Shown here: positions 1 through 10,683 of the stretch, piece after piece
Layout of the letters: the number at the start of each line of letters is the position of its first letter
Position numbering within the stretch: the first letter of the stretch is position 1
NCBI GenBank assembly: GCA_024704765.1
Contig: JAKMXF010000339.1
Coordinates: 124,001 to 188,000 of the forward strand
Source of the DNA: Oopsacas minuta
Lineage: Eukaryota > Porifera > Hexactinellida > Lyssacinosida > Leucopsacidae
Direction: 5' to 3'
Length of the DNA: 64,000 bases
Position numbers and translations under genes: made by a program
Notes under the pieces: generated by a model
The model's database searches: none
The model's input: the letters and a program-made list of their open reading frames with translations, nothing else
Told to the model about the DNA's origin: nothing

Positions 1-3000
1 TCGATTAGAAAAATGGCAGCCGTGATAAAGCAAAAGTAAATTCATTTTAATATTTGATATTTTAGAGTCCAGTTTTCCCGCGAAGTCCTGAAAAAAGGCA
101 AATAATGATTAAATATGGAGAAACCCACCCAGCATAAGAACTACGTTGGTCGGGTTATAAGAAATTGAAATAATTATTCAAAATGACAATATAGCAGAAA
201 TAGTCAAAGCAAATTAGCCAAAAAGTGGTCGAAGGTGGAAGTAAATATAACTATATAGCGGAATCATATTTGGTATCATTCGAACCAGAATCTCATGTAG
301 ATTAAGCATAGCCTACTAAATATAAGGTCTGATCACTACTTTTGACAGAGGATAAAAGGAAATGGATATATTTTAATGGGCTATTCCATAATCGCTGATA
401 ATAATAAACTGGAAAATAGAGAACTAGACAATCGGGGAGGACAAACCGTAGATAGTATATACCCGACTTCCCATGCGCTTATAATGCCACTGTTAATGAG
501 AAACTTGTTTCAGCTCCACAAAAGATACACCTGAACATACATACGGGCGGGCTGTTCACTATTATTATCTCATCATTGTGTGAGGAGGTATCAGCTGAAA
601 AATTGGTTCATTGACTTCATTCATAAAAAATATTATAATTGCTAAAGTCAAATTTGATATGAGAATAGGCTAGACTATGAAAAAGATGCTTCTATTGTAC
701 TACTACCCGGTTTATACAGCTTGTAGTTGATATACATTGAGTAAATGGTGAGATAATGACAATAATGACAATAATGCATAATGGTGCGGTAGCCATACCA
801 GATGTGGGCGGTGGAGCTGAAACATGTTTCCAACTTACAGTGGCCTAATAAATTTTGATATGATTTCTCTTACACCAATGTGACGTAATTATGAGCATTC
901 CCTTATATGGTTACTTTCAATATTGCGCAATAATTTTCAGAGCTATCATATCAAATGTATAATTAAAATATTGCCACGCACCCTCAATAATCCTTTAGCT
1001 GCTAAGCCCATCCAGCGACCCAACAATTGAAGTTGCACACGGCCCTATAACTAAATCTGGCACTGCATACTTGTAATATATGCAATAATTCCATGATCAA
1101 TTGAATATATCTTCGAGAATTAGAATAATTAATGATGCTATTGAATTTGAGAATTAAGATTAGGACACAGCCTACTAAAGGTAAGGCTTCCTCACCAGGG
1201 TGTAATCCAGGCGTATGCTGCGCGCCTACAGGAGCATAAATTTGGGTAAATATAACTCTAGGCGTAGAAACTCCTATATCATAATACAAAAATGTATAAT
1301 ATAGGCGTATGAAATGAATTAGAATACATAGTCACTTCAATCTCATCTCTAACTCGAGATATAAACATTTGAAAAAGTTAATTAGGTGATGATGACGTAA
1401 AAAAACTTCTAACCGCCATTAACGTGTAGCATATCTATCTGATCAATGTGAGAACTTAATACGATTGAAGAGACGATGTAATTTATATTCAGGGTTCATT
1501 CCAAATTTATACCATAGTATTTAATTTCGCCAATATACTCAGAATAGTGAGAGAATGGTGTTTAGCATGAATTAAAGAACGTGAACCGAGGTGCACATCC
1601 AAATTTTTGTCGGACCTTCTGTAAAGAATATTAAGTCAATATCTCTTGAACTGAAGTCAGAATAGCGGTTACGTCCGGCAGACAGGTAGGAACATCTCAT
1701 TTTTTGTCATGATTCTGACCAAAAGTTAACCTATCATGGGATTAGTACGTCATCATGACTGTACCAAAAAATCCCAATTTTTCAAATTTCAAAAAATTTC
1801 AAAATTTCATTACTAACCAAAAGCGACATAGCATCTCCAGTGTCACCACAGAAAGCCATTGAATGTAATTAGGATGAAACATGGATAATAAAATCTTAAA
1901 TTTCTGCATAGTATAGACCCAAGGCACAAAGTGCTGAGGTTAACCCGTCGCATAGCGACCAAAAGCACAAACAAATTTATCTGTCTACTACAAATCTAAC
2001 CAGAGGCACTAAGCTGTCGCACAGGGACCTAGTAAGCGAAGAGCGCTAGTATATATTATTACTAAAGCTACCATACAAACTCTATATAGGAAGCACATTA
2101 AAAATCTTCTAGAAAGTGGTAAAAAATTTTATTCGCAAATCTTGGAGCAATTTTTCTTGCCCACGGGCGCTTATTCAGGGAAATAACGTACTGTTAGTTT
2201 TGTGGTTAGCATTAGCACAACCAGGACCCTGAACCATGGAATATAAACTACATGAACAGTCAACTCATATTGACTCGATAACAAGTTAGGCAAGTGTGTA
2301 ATTATTGATATCTTGAAAACCATTAGTTCTATTATATATTAAAGATATTATTGTCGAATAGGAAGTCATGTATGGGGATTTCATTGGCCATTAGCACACT
2401 TGAAATTTCTGTGATATGTGAGCTTTGCGGATTTCCACATCTTTTCATATATTTTGTAATAATGCAAATAATTAGGAAACAGTTTCAGTTTGACATGAAA
2501 TATGTACTACGATAGAAAGAAAGTTGTACATGGGGAGTCAATTGGTCCTATTAGCTTATCCAAAACATATATACACAAATAGCGTAGTCGTTGGAAGGTT
2601 TTATCGTGAACAAATTGATATATAAACAAATTTGATAAAGCTAGGTTCAGTCCGTGGAGAATTCTATACCAGATAACATATCCAAAATCACCGAAAATCC
2701 GCTTTGGGGATATTTTTTGAGGAATTTTGTATAGTCATCAGATAGCACTAGAGAAGTTGTAAAATTGAAATAACTTCTATGATTAAAGTCTGATCACATT
2801 AATTTCCTTCCATGGTCAGAAAAAGGAACTAGGGTTAATAATCGGTGAATGAAAAAGTAATTAGGAATGCAACTTGTAAATACAAAATGATTTCCAACTT
2901 TTACACAGGAGAATGTTAAAGATTGTACTAAAGGAAGGGATCGACAATTCTTAATGACCTCTGGGAACTTTTATGGCAAAATTCGAATTGAGATTACGAT

Positions 3001-3411
3001 TCTGTATGAAAAATAGAGGAAACGGTAATTTTTGTTATATTTCGTAGGATTTTGGCACGACCGCGCGACCTTATAATCGTTATCTTGGACGAATATTCAC
3101 TTCTCTTAATTGTACCTTTAGTACTTATAGCATCTGTCATTCGAATATCGAACAGAATCTCAATTCCCTGAGGTTTCCAGTTACGAATGTTAAACTTGTA
3201 AAAAAGGAAAAACTGTAGCTAAAGCTTACTCTGCTTACAACGAAAAACCGATCATCGAATTGAAATTGAGGCCCAGAGCACTTCGTTATAACGAGAGTTT
3301 ATTGTACGCTTATATGTATAGTAGTAGAATTTCGCTAACGTTAAGCCAGCAGGTAATATATTGGGAAATATACAAACAAATTACTATTCGGAAAACTGAT
3401 AAAGGACTAAC
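1..3411. other. No recognisable gene; repeat-bearing AT-rich DNA
   Basis: I see no reading frame with coding character in this stretch; the open frames are short and have no family match. About 1741-2060 holds a copy of an interspersed repeat also seen near 4040-4310, 8400-8750, 35170-35560 and 61450-61690 (shared landmarks: a GTCATCATGAC-like start, a TTACCACA(G/A)A(A/G)GCC block, a CCATGGATAATA block, and a GCGAAGCG-rich tail). Introns or further exons of the minus-strand WW gene at 3412-4470 could lie here, but I could not identify them. Confidence 0.6.
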
Positions 3412-3583
3412 CTAGAAATGTTAACTTCCTTTAATTTTTTTGAAATTATATCTCTAGTTTCTACTTTCCCTCCTTCCGGCAAGTCTCGCAAAGTCTGCAT
3501 TGTAATGTGAGAAAGATAGTACAAGTTTCCAGTGGCATCATAGGCCATTTCAATACCGTAAGGTAAATACATAACACTAGGTT
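3412..3583 (-). CDS. WW-domain protein, exon with second WW domain
   Basis: Downstream of two consecutive exons on the minus strand. The acceptor TTTCCTAG lies just above 3583 and the donor GTTAGT follows 3412. The exon reads in frame from the exon at 4333-4470 (a split codon, G|AA, restores Glu). It encodes a WW fold of the form LPxGxE-x-AYD-x-x-G-x-x-YY-x-x-H-x(5)-T. Both signature tryptophans are replaced (Ile and Leu). Loss of the second Trp also occurs in the second WW domains of KIBRA/WWC, MAGI and Salvador proteins, all scaffolds of Hippo or junction signalling. The spacing of the two WW domains looks most like KIBRA, but this is inference. Neighbouring exons were not found. Confidence 0.55.
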
Positions 3584-4332
3584 CTAGGAAAGAGATGATA
3601 ATTTATTAAAGAAAGAAGGTAAATATCGGATATACATTGAGGCATCGCATAATATACTATACATAACTACAGCTTACTATTTATGGCTAATAATAAAAAA
3701 CCAGCGTAATTATGTAGCAGACAGTATAACGGATAAGTATACTCGATTTATACATACGTATATAAAACTACATTTGCTATACGAAAGATATTATCACTGC
3801 CATATATGTATATAAAGCCTAAATCGTACCAGGTTGTGTCGCGGGCTGGAGTAAGTTAACTCTATTGAACCATGGGTATACAACTACCATACCAAATTGA
3901 ATTATTTGAATTGATGCTGTTAAGCAGGGTTCAGTGTAGTATATAAATATAAACATATACAGTAAACTTAGTTAAGACGTACTCGGCTTAAAACGTAGAA
4001 ATATTCATAACGAGGGGGTATGTCGTATCCGAATTCTACTGTATTTGTATATGGATAGATTAACCTCGTGTAGATACATATATGCATCCAGAATTAATCG
4101 AAGAAACTGGAAGACCAATAGGGCTGAATTTTACGTAGAGGGGTATTTGGGCATGGATCTGGAAAATTCTAGTCTTGGACGAAAATTCATAGCAATGACG
4201 AAATTATGACACAATTGTCACCTTTTCAGGAATTTCGAAAAATCACATTATTGCCACTGCTCAGCCAATACAAATAATAGAAGTTAGAAATTAGAATTAA
4301 TTAACATAACATATAGTGGGAATATTACTTAC

Positions 4333-4470
4333 CCTGTGATACTAGGTTATTGAGCTGCTTCCATGTGTCCAAAGGTGGTATCCATTGAAAAGGAACTGTA
4401 CTGTCTTCAGATTTACTTCGCTTGAAGTAGACAATACGTCCATCTTCGAGAATATCATAATCCCATTGTT
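4333..4470 (-). CDS. WW-domain protein, exon with first WW domain
   Basis: A minus-strand exon with a strong polypyrimidine acceptor (TTTTACTACCAG) above 4470 and a consensus donor GTAAGT below 4333. It encodes QWDYDILEDGRIVYF followed by a loop and QWIPPLDTW, which is a WW domain with an enlarged loop between the YF strand and the second Trp. The frame runs without a stop across the splice into the exon at 3412-3583, which is good evidence that both are real exons of one gene. Proteins with tandem WW domains bind PPxY peptides; KIBRA/WWC, Salvador and MAGI are candidate families. The 5' exons and the initiator lie upstream and were not recognised. Confidence 0.55.
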
Positions 4471-4674
4471 CTGGTAGTAAAAGAGAAAAATTTGGATTGA
4501 TCATGTCTACTAATTACATACTAATAATCATAGGCAATAAAATTCAAGGATCGACATTTAGGTCAAAAAGGAAAATAGCAGGTGAGTTTATTAGAATACC
4601 ACACTTTTATAGCAATATTCACAAAAAAGTCTTTTATTCAAGGTTGCAACCGAATAGTTCAATATTTGGTTACC

Positions 4675-4760
4675 CCAGTTTAACCCCGGGTATAGTCTAG
4701 GCTAGCCTAGATTAACCCCCAGGTATAAACCGGGCTAGCCCAGATTAAGCCCCGAGATCA
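4675..4760. repeat. GC-rich palindromic repeat cluster
   Basis: Runs of a near-perfect palindrome built on TAATCTAGGCTAGCCTAGATTA-like units, joined by CCCCGGG/ACCCGGT spacers. Related clusters lie at about 5445-5530 and 6037-6150. Each unit can form a hairpin, and the GC content stands well above the surroundings. A hAT-type MITE (5538-6036) sits inside the array, so the clusters at 5445-5530 and 6037-6150 were probably continuous before it inserted. Confidence 0.6.
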
Positions 4761-5079
4761 GGGATATCCTGCTCCAATAATAAACATAGGAGCAGTGTTT
4801 TAAATTTCAAATTCAATTGAATATATTCTAATACAAAATTCAAACAATATACCGGTAATTGAATTAATAAGATGAGTATGAATAATATCAAAGGTTTAGT
4901 AGTAAATCTGAAAATAGAGTTCTAGCAAGTGATTGAGTACCCAAAATTATTTAACTAATAATACTTCCAAATTTCTTCTTGTTTATGGGACTCAGAAATT
5001 TTGGATTTCAATCCATGGATATCTGTTGCTGAAGTATGGTGCAAGAGTCAAGATTTAGAATACTCCAATGATCTCCAAT

Positions 5080-5225
5080 AGTCAATGGTGGACCATTAAC
5101 TGGATAAACAGCAAAGAAGAAACGTGTTCTATTGTAAGCCGGGTTCGTTTCTCATCCAATATGATATTCATTTAACTGAACCCCCTTTCGCATTCAGATG
5201 AGTTGCATGGAATAACTTCTACGAT
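5080..5225 (-). pseudogene. hAT transposase C-terminal fragment (KIAA1586-like)
   Basis: The minus strand encodes a hAT dimerisation tail: NSSECERGFS, then a TAG, then MNIILDEKRTRLTIEHVSSLLFIQ. The order Ser-x-x-ER-x-FS, MNxI, (D/E)KR and SSLxFI is the usual end of hAT transposases of the KIAA1586/ZNF862 type. A close relative with the same order lies at 56.7-56.9 kb (MNIILDEKRNRRLPIKHVSS). The rest of this copy is not recognisable, so this is a relic. Confidence 0.6.
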
Positions 5226-5537
5226 ATATTCACGGCGCTATAAAGTAAACATTTGCTCTCTCTCTCAACTCAACTTAATTATATTTGGAACAAATTTCAA
5301 TATATTTCAAATACTGATTGTATGCTACTGTAGATATCAGGTACACAAATTCAGTAACTTGTGAAGTAATTGTTAGTTGCCAATTTGATTTGTTAAAAAA
5401 AGTATGGGAGCGACGCTCCCACCCGCTCCCTCAGCAGGACACCACTACCCGGGGTTAATCTAGGCTAGCCCAGATTATGCTCTCAAAAGGGGGTTAATCT
5501 GGGCTAGGCTAGTTTATACCCAGGAGTTAGTTTAGGC

Positions 5538-6036
5538 CAGTGATTCTCAACGGGGTCTACTTGGCCCTCCTGGGGAGGAGGAATTGGGGACGATTATGTT
5601 TAAGGAATATCCACCAGGCTCTTGGGTCACTGACCACTCATTATCGGTTCACCCAGTCAATTAATTTCGACTGACCTGGCTCAGAACTTGGACAAATAAT
5701 TATATTATCAAACCAAATATTATTGATCAAACACATTTAAACATAGAAGTACTATTCTGAATAATAATTATTATTCGGTAACATTATTCACTGTTCTGTT
5801 TGTTGATATCAACATCATATTTTACGCATTATTTGGTATATATTTTGGATAGTTATACGTAGTTCTATTCAAAATGCCAAATTTTCAATTGTTTGTTTGG
5901 TAGACTAACTGAAAATTAATCATTACTATTACAAAATTAAGGTATGATGATGATTCAAAGATAGGGAGCCGGAGGCTATGGAAGAACCTGGGGGTCGCTA
6001 AGGGAGGAATGCGATGTCGGACGTTGAGAAACACTG
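5538..6036. mobile_element. hAT-type MITE, about 499 bp
   Basis: Starts with CAGTGATTCTCAACG and ends with the inverse, which read from the other end is CAGTGTTTCTCAACG (one mismatch in 15). The flanking 8-mers are GTTTAGGC and ATCTAGGC, an imperfect 8-bp target duplication as expected for hAT. There is no coding capacity. It is inserted in the palindromic CTAGGC repeat. Confidence 0.75.
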
Positions 6037-6044
6037 ATCTAGGC

Positions 6045-7035
6045 TCAGAAGGTATAATTTGGGCTATGCTAATTTATACCCAGGGGGTTAATCTAGGCTC
6101 AGAAGGTATAATCTCGGCTAGCCTAGATTATACCCGGTATATTCTGGCGGGGGGTTAATTTGAGCTGCTATACCGGTAACTTTAGTACTATTTTTTCGTA
6201 GTATGTGGTGATTTTGGCCCATATGTATAAAAATATGCAGTGAAATATTCCGAATTACAAAATCCATATTCTTGCAAATCCCCGAGGAGTGAATTTCATA
6301 TATCAAAATAAATTATTTCAGTTATCCAAACACCCAACTTAGATTTGAATGACGAACGTGTCCGGATAACCGAGGGTATACTATAATTCGAACATCAATA
6401 TAAGTTTCATTCTATGTGTATTTCATATATGCTTCAGTTTCTTTTGGTATACTAATCGTGATTATTTTCTTTACACACTTAAACATAATCAATTCTAGTA
6501 ATAATTGATAGCCTTCCAAAATTTAATTTTAAATAGGTTGATGCATCAGGCGGAAAGATACATTAGACTTTTCCTTCCTCATTGTTTTGTTAATATCAGA
6601 GAAAGAGATCGATCCCTGATCAATGATTAGACTAATATGTACTTGGATGAGAGGTACAATCGGATAAAACGCACTAAATTATTCTTCCCAAAAGGACAAT
6701 ATGTATTGAATATTAATCGGATAAGACGTACTCAATGATAAGTACAGTCGTGAACTTTGCTATATAGGGGGCCATACTCCATGCTATCATAGTTGTGAAC
6801 TTTTGAAAATTTCTATCCGTGAGATCGTTAAGATTCTTGTTATTTTAGCTGGTTAGTTTTAAAAGAAATTAAATATATCGATTATTATTACGATTTCAGC
6901 TACCTACCAACCATAATGACGTAACACGTGTTCTTTTCGTGTTAAATTCACTGTGATAACATTAAATATTAAAGAGAGAAAGTTAAAGTGAGACTCGGTT
7001 GAATCCGCGAAACTTGACAACTATGGAATATCGAT
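6045..7035. other. No gene recognised
   Basis: Begins with the right-hand part of the palindromic repeat cluster (to about 6150). After that I see only AT-rich sequence without coding character, ending at the small MITE at 7036. Confidence 0.5.
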
Positions 7036-7131
7036 GCCAGGGTTCCTCAACCTGTGGTCATATGACCAAACTTGACCACACTATGGTCAAAGGGATTTTT
7101 TTATGTGGATTTTTGGTCAAGAAACCCTGAG
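7036..7131. mobile_element. 96-bp MITE at an inversion breakpoint
   Basis: Left end CAGGGTTCCTCAACC and right end which, read inverted, is CAGGGTTTCTTGACC (12 of 15 matches). The CAGGG(T/C)T start is typical of hAT termini. I see no clear target duplication. It abuts exactly the point where the minus-strand hAT N-terminal half (7132-8372) loses homology. Confidence 0.5.
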
Positions 7132-8372
7132 AAATGTTTCTGCTAACATGTATAATATCTCGGTACTTCTTTGTGAGAAAAATGCTATCGTTTAAAGTCA
7201 ATTGGAGTGTATGCATAAAACAACTTTCGCTCTCAATATTAGCTAATTTCGCACCTAGGCGTATGTTCGCGGAATTATCGCGAATGAGGAGATGAACTTT
7301 AATATCGGAAATTTTCCAACCCTCTTTCATTTCTTGAAGAATATCAAAAATGGCAACTCCTGTGTGAGTACCTGGAAAATGTTTGACATTTAGTACAGCA
7401 TCCTTCCTCTGAAACGATAGATCTATGAAGTGACCACTTAAACGGATATATGACAAGTTTGAATGCATACCACTCCAAATATCAGAAGTAAAGGAAATGT
7501 GTTTTTGGTCCTTGAGAAGCTGTGAGATAGATTGTGCTAGTTTTTCATAAATTTTCGCAATTATCTTTTCTTGAAAGTACTTTCTGCTTGGAATTTCATA
7601 TCTCGGAGAAATGGCTGATCAACCTTTTGAATCCTATATTCTCAACTATAGAAATGGGTTGGCATCAATTGCTATCATCTCCCCGATTCGATAGGAATTT
7701 CCATTGCACGAGGATCATCAATTTGCCACTTTCTTTGTTTTTGAATGTCTGATATAACGTTTCTTGAATAGTTGCACTTAGATCTGATTGAGAATGCGCG
7801 ATCAGAGGAATACTGGGTATGGTTGATTCAATAACATTGGGTGCATTGTTGTAAAGCTGTTCTGGCTATAATCGACATGTGGGAAGAGAAGATTTTGATT
7901 TGTTAGTGCGTTTAAATAATTCTGGATGGGAATTTTCAGATGATTCCTCAGTGGGGATGTACTGTATGTTTTGGAATTCTTCCCACATGTAATATTTGCA
8001 TCACACCCACTGCACAGTGCTCTCGAAGAGTCTTGTTTAGAAATTGAGAAAATCGACCAAATTTCGCTCATATGGAATATGGAAATACATAGAGTGAAAT
8101 ATATTATAATATATAAGATACCCCAAATATGATGTCACTTAAATGTTCACAAGTGCATACATATCAATGTGTAGCGTACTTAATTATCCACTATTACAGT
8201 AACCTAGCAGTGAAGAAGCCCAATCGCCCACAGATCATCTAATTTATACACCTTGATCTTAAATATTCTGTAATACAATTCTAGCAGGATATCCGACCGG
8301 ATAACCGGATAGTGGGTTACCGGATACCCGGATCCGGCCGGAGTAACAAATCTCTAATCCGGTACAGCTCTA
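7132..8372 (-). pseudogene. hAT transposase, N-terminal half (inverted)
   Basis: Read on the minus strand, it begins at a terminal repeat (AGAGCTGTACCGGAT, ending at 8372). Next comes a BED-type zinc finger starting at 8071 (IWSIFSI, ALCSGCDANI, LRNHL) and then the first part of the RNase H-like core (PRYEIPSRKYF, SFTSDIWSG, GHFIDLSF, LLIRDNSANI, CFMHTLQL). One frameshift lies near 7580-7600, before the PRYEIPS motif. The coding homology stops after HVSRNIS at the 96-bp MITE. The matching C-terminal half is on the opposite strand at 8798-9864, with the partner terminal repeat at 9989-10002. Together the two halves make one ZBED-type hAT element, now broken by inversion. Confidence 0.75.
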
Positions 8373-8797
8373 CTTAGTACCACAAGTTAGCTTAAGTATT
8401 TAACAGCTACCTTCTTAGTACTTTTGGTCGCTCAGCGAAGGAATATACTCGCCATTTCGTGCCTCGAGTGTATGAAATAGCAGAAAACTTACTTTTATAT
8501 TATCCATGGTCCCATCCAAATTACCTGTGATTGAAATTTCAAACTTCCATCATGTATATTGGCTGAGTAGTGGTTAATAATGTGATTTTTGGAAAATCCA
8601 AAAGGGTGACAATGGCGTCATGATTTCGTCATAGGTCTGAATTTTCGTCCAAGACTCGGATTCGTCAGAACAAGGCCCAAAACAACCCTGTAAGCCAAAT
8701 ATCAGCGCATAGGATCTTCCAGTTTCTTCAATCAAATCTGGACATGCAAACATATATGATTAATCGCGTTTTAATTAACAATTGTATAGATCAGGGT
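8373..8797. repeat. Inverted left flank of the hAT element
   Basis: Begins with CTTAGTAC, whose complement GTACTAAG matches the GTACTAAA after the right end of the element at 10003. It therefore looks like the original left target duplication plus flanking DNA, carried along by the inversion. It contains a copy of the interspersed repeat described at 1741-2060. Confidence 0.5.
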
Positions 8798-9864
8798 TGT
8801 TGGCCATTTTCATCACTCACCTTTATCAACAAATCGTCTCAAAGATATTCAAAATGAGCTTGGAATTCCACAACATAAGCTAATTCAAGATGTGAGAACT
8901 CGATGCGATAGCACGTTTTATATGCTAGAACGTTTGATGGAACAAAGAAGAGCGATTGCAATGTATTCAAATGATTTTGGAATTACAAACCTTACTCTAT
9001 AACCAGTGGCATTTAGTTGAAAAAATATTGAGATTATTGCAACCAATTGAGGAAGTTATAAAACGATTTAGTTCTACTTCAATATCTATTTCGGAAGTCA
9101 TCGTCGAAGTACAAGTTCTTTTACGATACCTTGGAAAAAAGGAAAATGATGAAGGAGTGCAAACAATGAGGAATGAATTAAGGAAATCTATCGAGGCCCG
9201 TTTTGTGATTGATGGAAAGATATTTACCAAAAAACATTATATAATCGCAAAAATATTTGACTCCAGGTTCAAAACTTCATTCTTTACAATTCAACAGAAA
9301 GACTATTTGGGTACTATCAAGGATATGCTTATTTCGGAGATGGAGAAAGATGTAGGACCTGAAGCTGGTTTGCCCACAAATATAAGGGATAATTTGATAA
9401 CTGACATCAATGGCTGTGAATCTCCGCCCGCAAAGAAATCTTTAAGGGAAGAAATTCATGATTCTATCAAGAAGTGCTATGATGAGATTCTAAGTGGGGC
9501 GCTAGATTACGAGAAAGAAATATCATATAGTGAGGACGAGCAGATGAGTTTTAGTCCTAGGGTGAGTCAGAATATACAAGAAAATCATTTTAAATTCCAA
9601 CTTGAGTGCTATTTGGAAGATCCATTACTCCCTAGATCGAAAGATCCCTTACTTTGGTGGAAAAGGAATGATACTATCTATTCGAATTTAGTTCCTGTTG
9701 CTGTGAAATATTTATCGGCTCCACCAAGTTCAATATACAGTGAGAGACTATTCAGTACTGCAGGGATCATTTTCGAAGAAAGACGCAGCTCTCTTCTCCC
9801 AGAAAATGGGGAGCGATTAATATTCATTCAAAAGAACCTCTCATTATTTAATTACAAATATTAG
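8798..9864 (+). pseudogene. hAT transposase, C-terminal half
   Basis: The plus strand reads VVGHFHHSPL, IQNELGIPQHKLIQDVRT and CDSTFYMLERLMEQRRAI, which is exactly the segment following the HVSRNIS region of hAT transposases. A one-base frameshift at about 8985 leads into NQWHLVEKILRLLQPIEEV and on to the C-terminal dimerisation domain (LLWWKRND, VAVKYLSAPPSSIYSERLFSTAG, NGERLIFIQKNL). No ATG opens the long frame; its first codon is TTG inside the domain, so it is a fragment and not a gene. The terminal repeat CCGGTACAGCTCTG ends at 10002, followed by GTACTAAA. It completes the N-terminal half found inverted at 7132-8372. Confidence 0.8.
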
Positions 9865-10035
9865 TTGTGTGTTCTAGTGCTCTAATTACTCATATTCCGT
9901 TATCGTAAATTACTTATAAATATCCAGCCGCATCCGGATATCCGGAAAATGGCCGGATATTGCCGGATACTGGATTAGAACCGGACATCCGGTACAGCTC
10001 TGGTACTAAACTGTTGGGTAGCGACCTAACAAGTA

Positions 10036-10540
10036 GAGCGAGCCGAAATTTTACTGTTTTCAATTGAGCCAAGGGGGCATGCCCCAGGGTACGAGTTTAC
10101 CAGAGGGTTCAAGTACCGGGAACGAGATTTTGCTAGGAGGGCTTTGCCCTCCTATGCCCCCAAATAATCTCTGAGCACCCACTTCATTACTCCAAGTGAC
10201 CAGATAAATGTCAACCTTCTACACCAATTGCTAACCAAATCTTATTTCTTACGATGGATTTCGCTACTGGTCCTGGAATTTACTAATTGTTCACAGGCCC
10301 AATAGACCCTCATTTAGAACTTGTTACCCACTACATTGAATGTGTGCCCCCAGATTTCAAAGCCACACGACGCCACTGCCCAGCTGTATCGTGGTCATAC
10401 CCAACTATAAATTTATAGATTCTTGGCATGCCTCCTGCTAAACGCGTAAAAACACTTTGCCCCTCGCCCTTCACCCCTGATAACTTCATACTCCACCCTC
10501 GCACAGTGTGGCAAAAAGGCAAAAATGAGGGATTAGCCAA
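10036..10540. repeat. Interspersed repeat, also at 53.3-54.1 and 59.9 kb
   Basis: 10036-10200 begins with a GAGCGAGCCGAAAT motif and has a GAGCCAAGGGG/GCCCTCCTATGCCCC motif shared with about 53960-54110 and 59935-60100. The 10331-10540 part matches, in the opposite orientation, about 53330-53610 (landmarks: GTGTGGCTTTGAA, TTGGGTATAAC, GCAGGAGGCAT). The minus-strand open frame in it is not a gene. Confidence 0.5.
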
Positions 10541-10683
10541 ATTGTAACCTCAAATCGATAAGATTTGTATTATATTTATATATGAATCGACCCCGTACAT
10601 TTCACTGGACAAGTCAAATTTTTAATTATCTCACTCAAAATATGTGAGGATGACGTCATCACTAAAATCACTAATTCATAATT

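Noticed and set aside
1002-1289. 95-codon minus-strand open frame
   Set aside because: No family match, no splice support and low-complexity AT surroundings.
8997-9230. Minus-strand open frame opposite the hAT C-terminal half
   Set aside because: Shadow of the transposase frame, which has clear family motifs on the plus strand.
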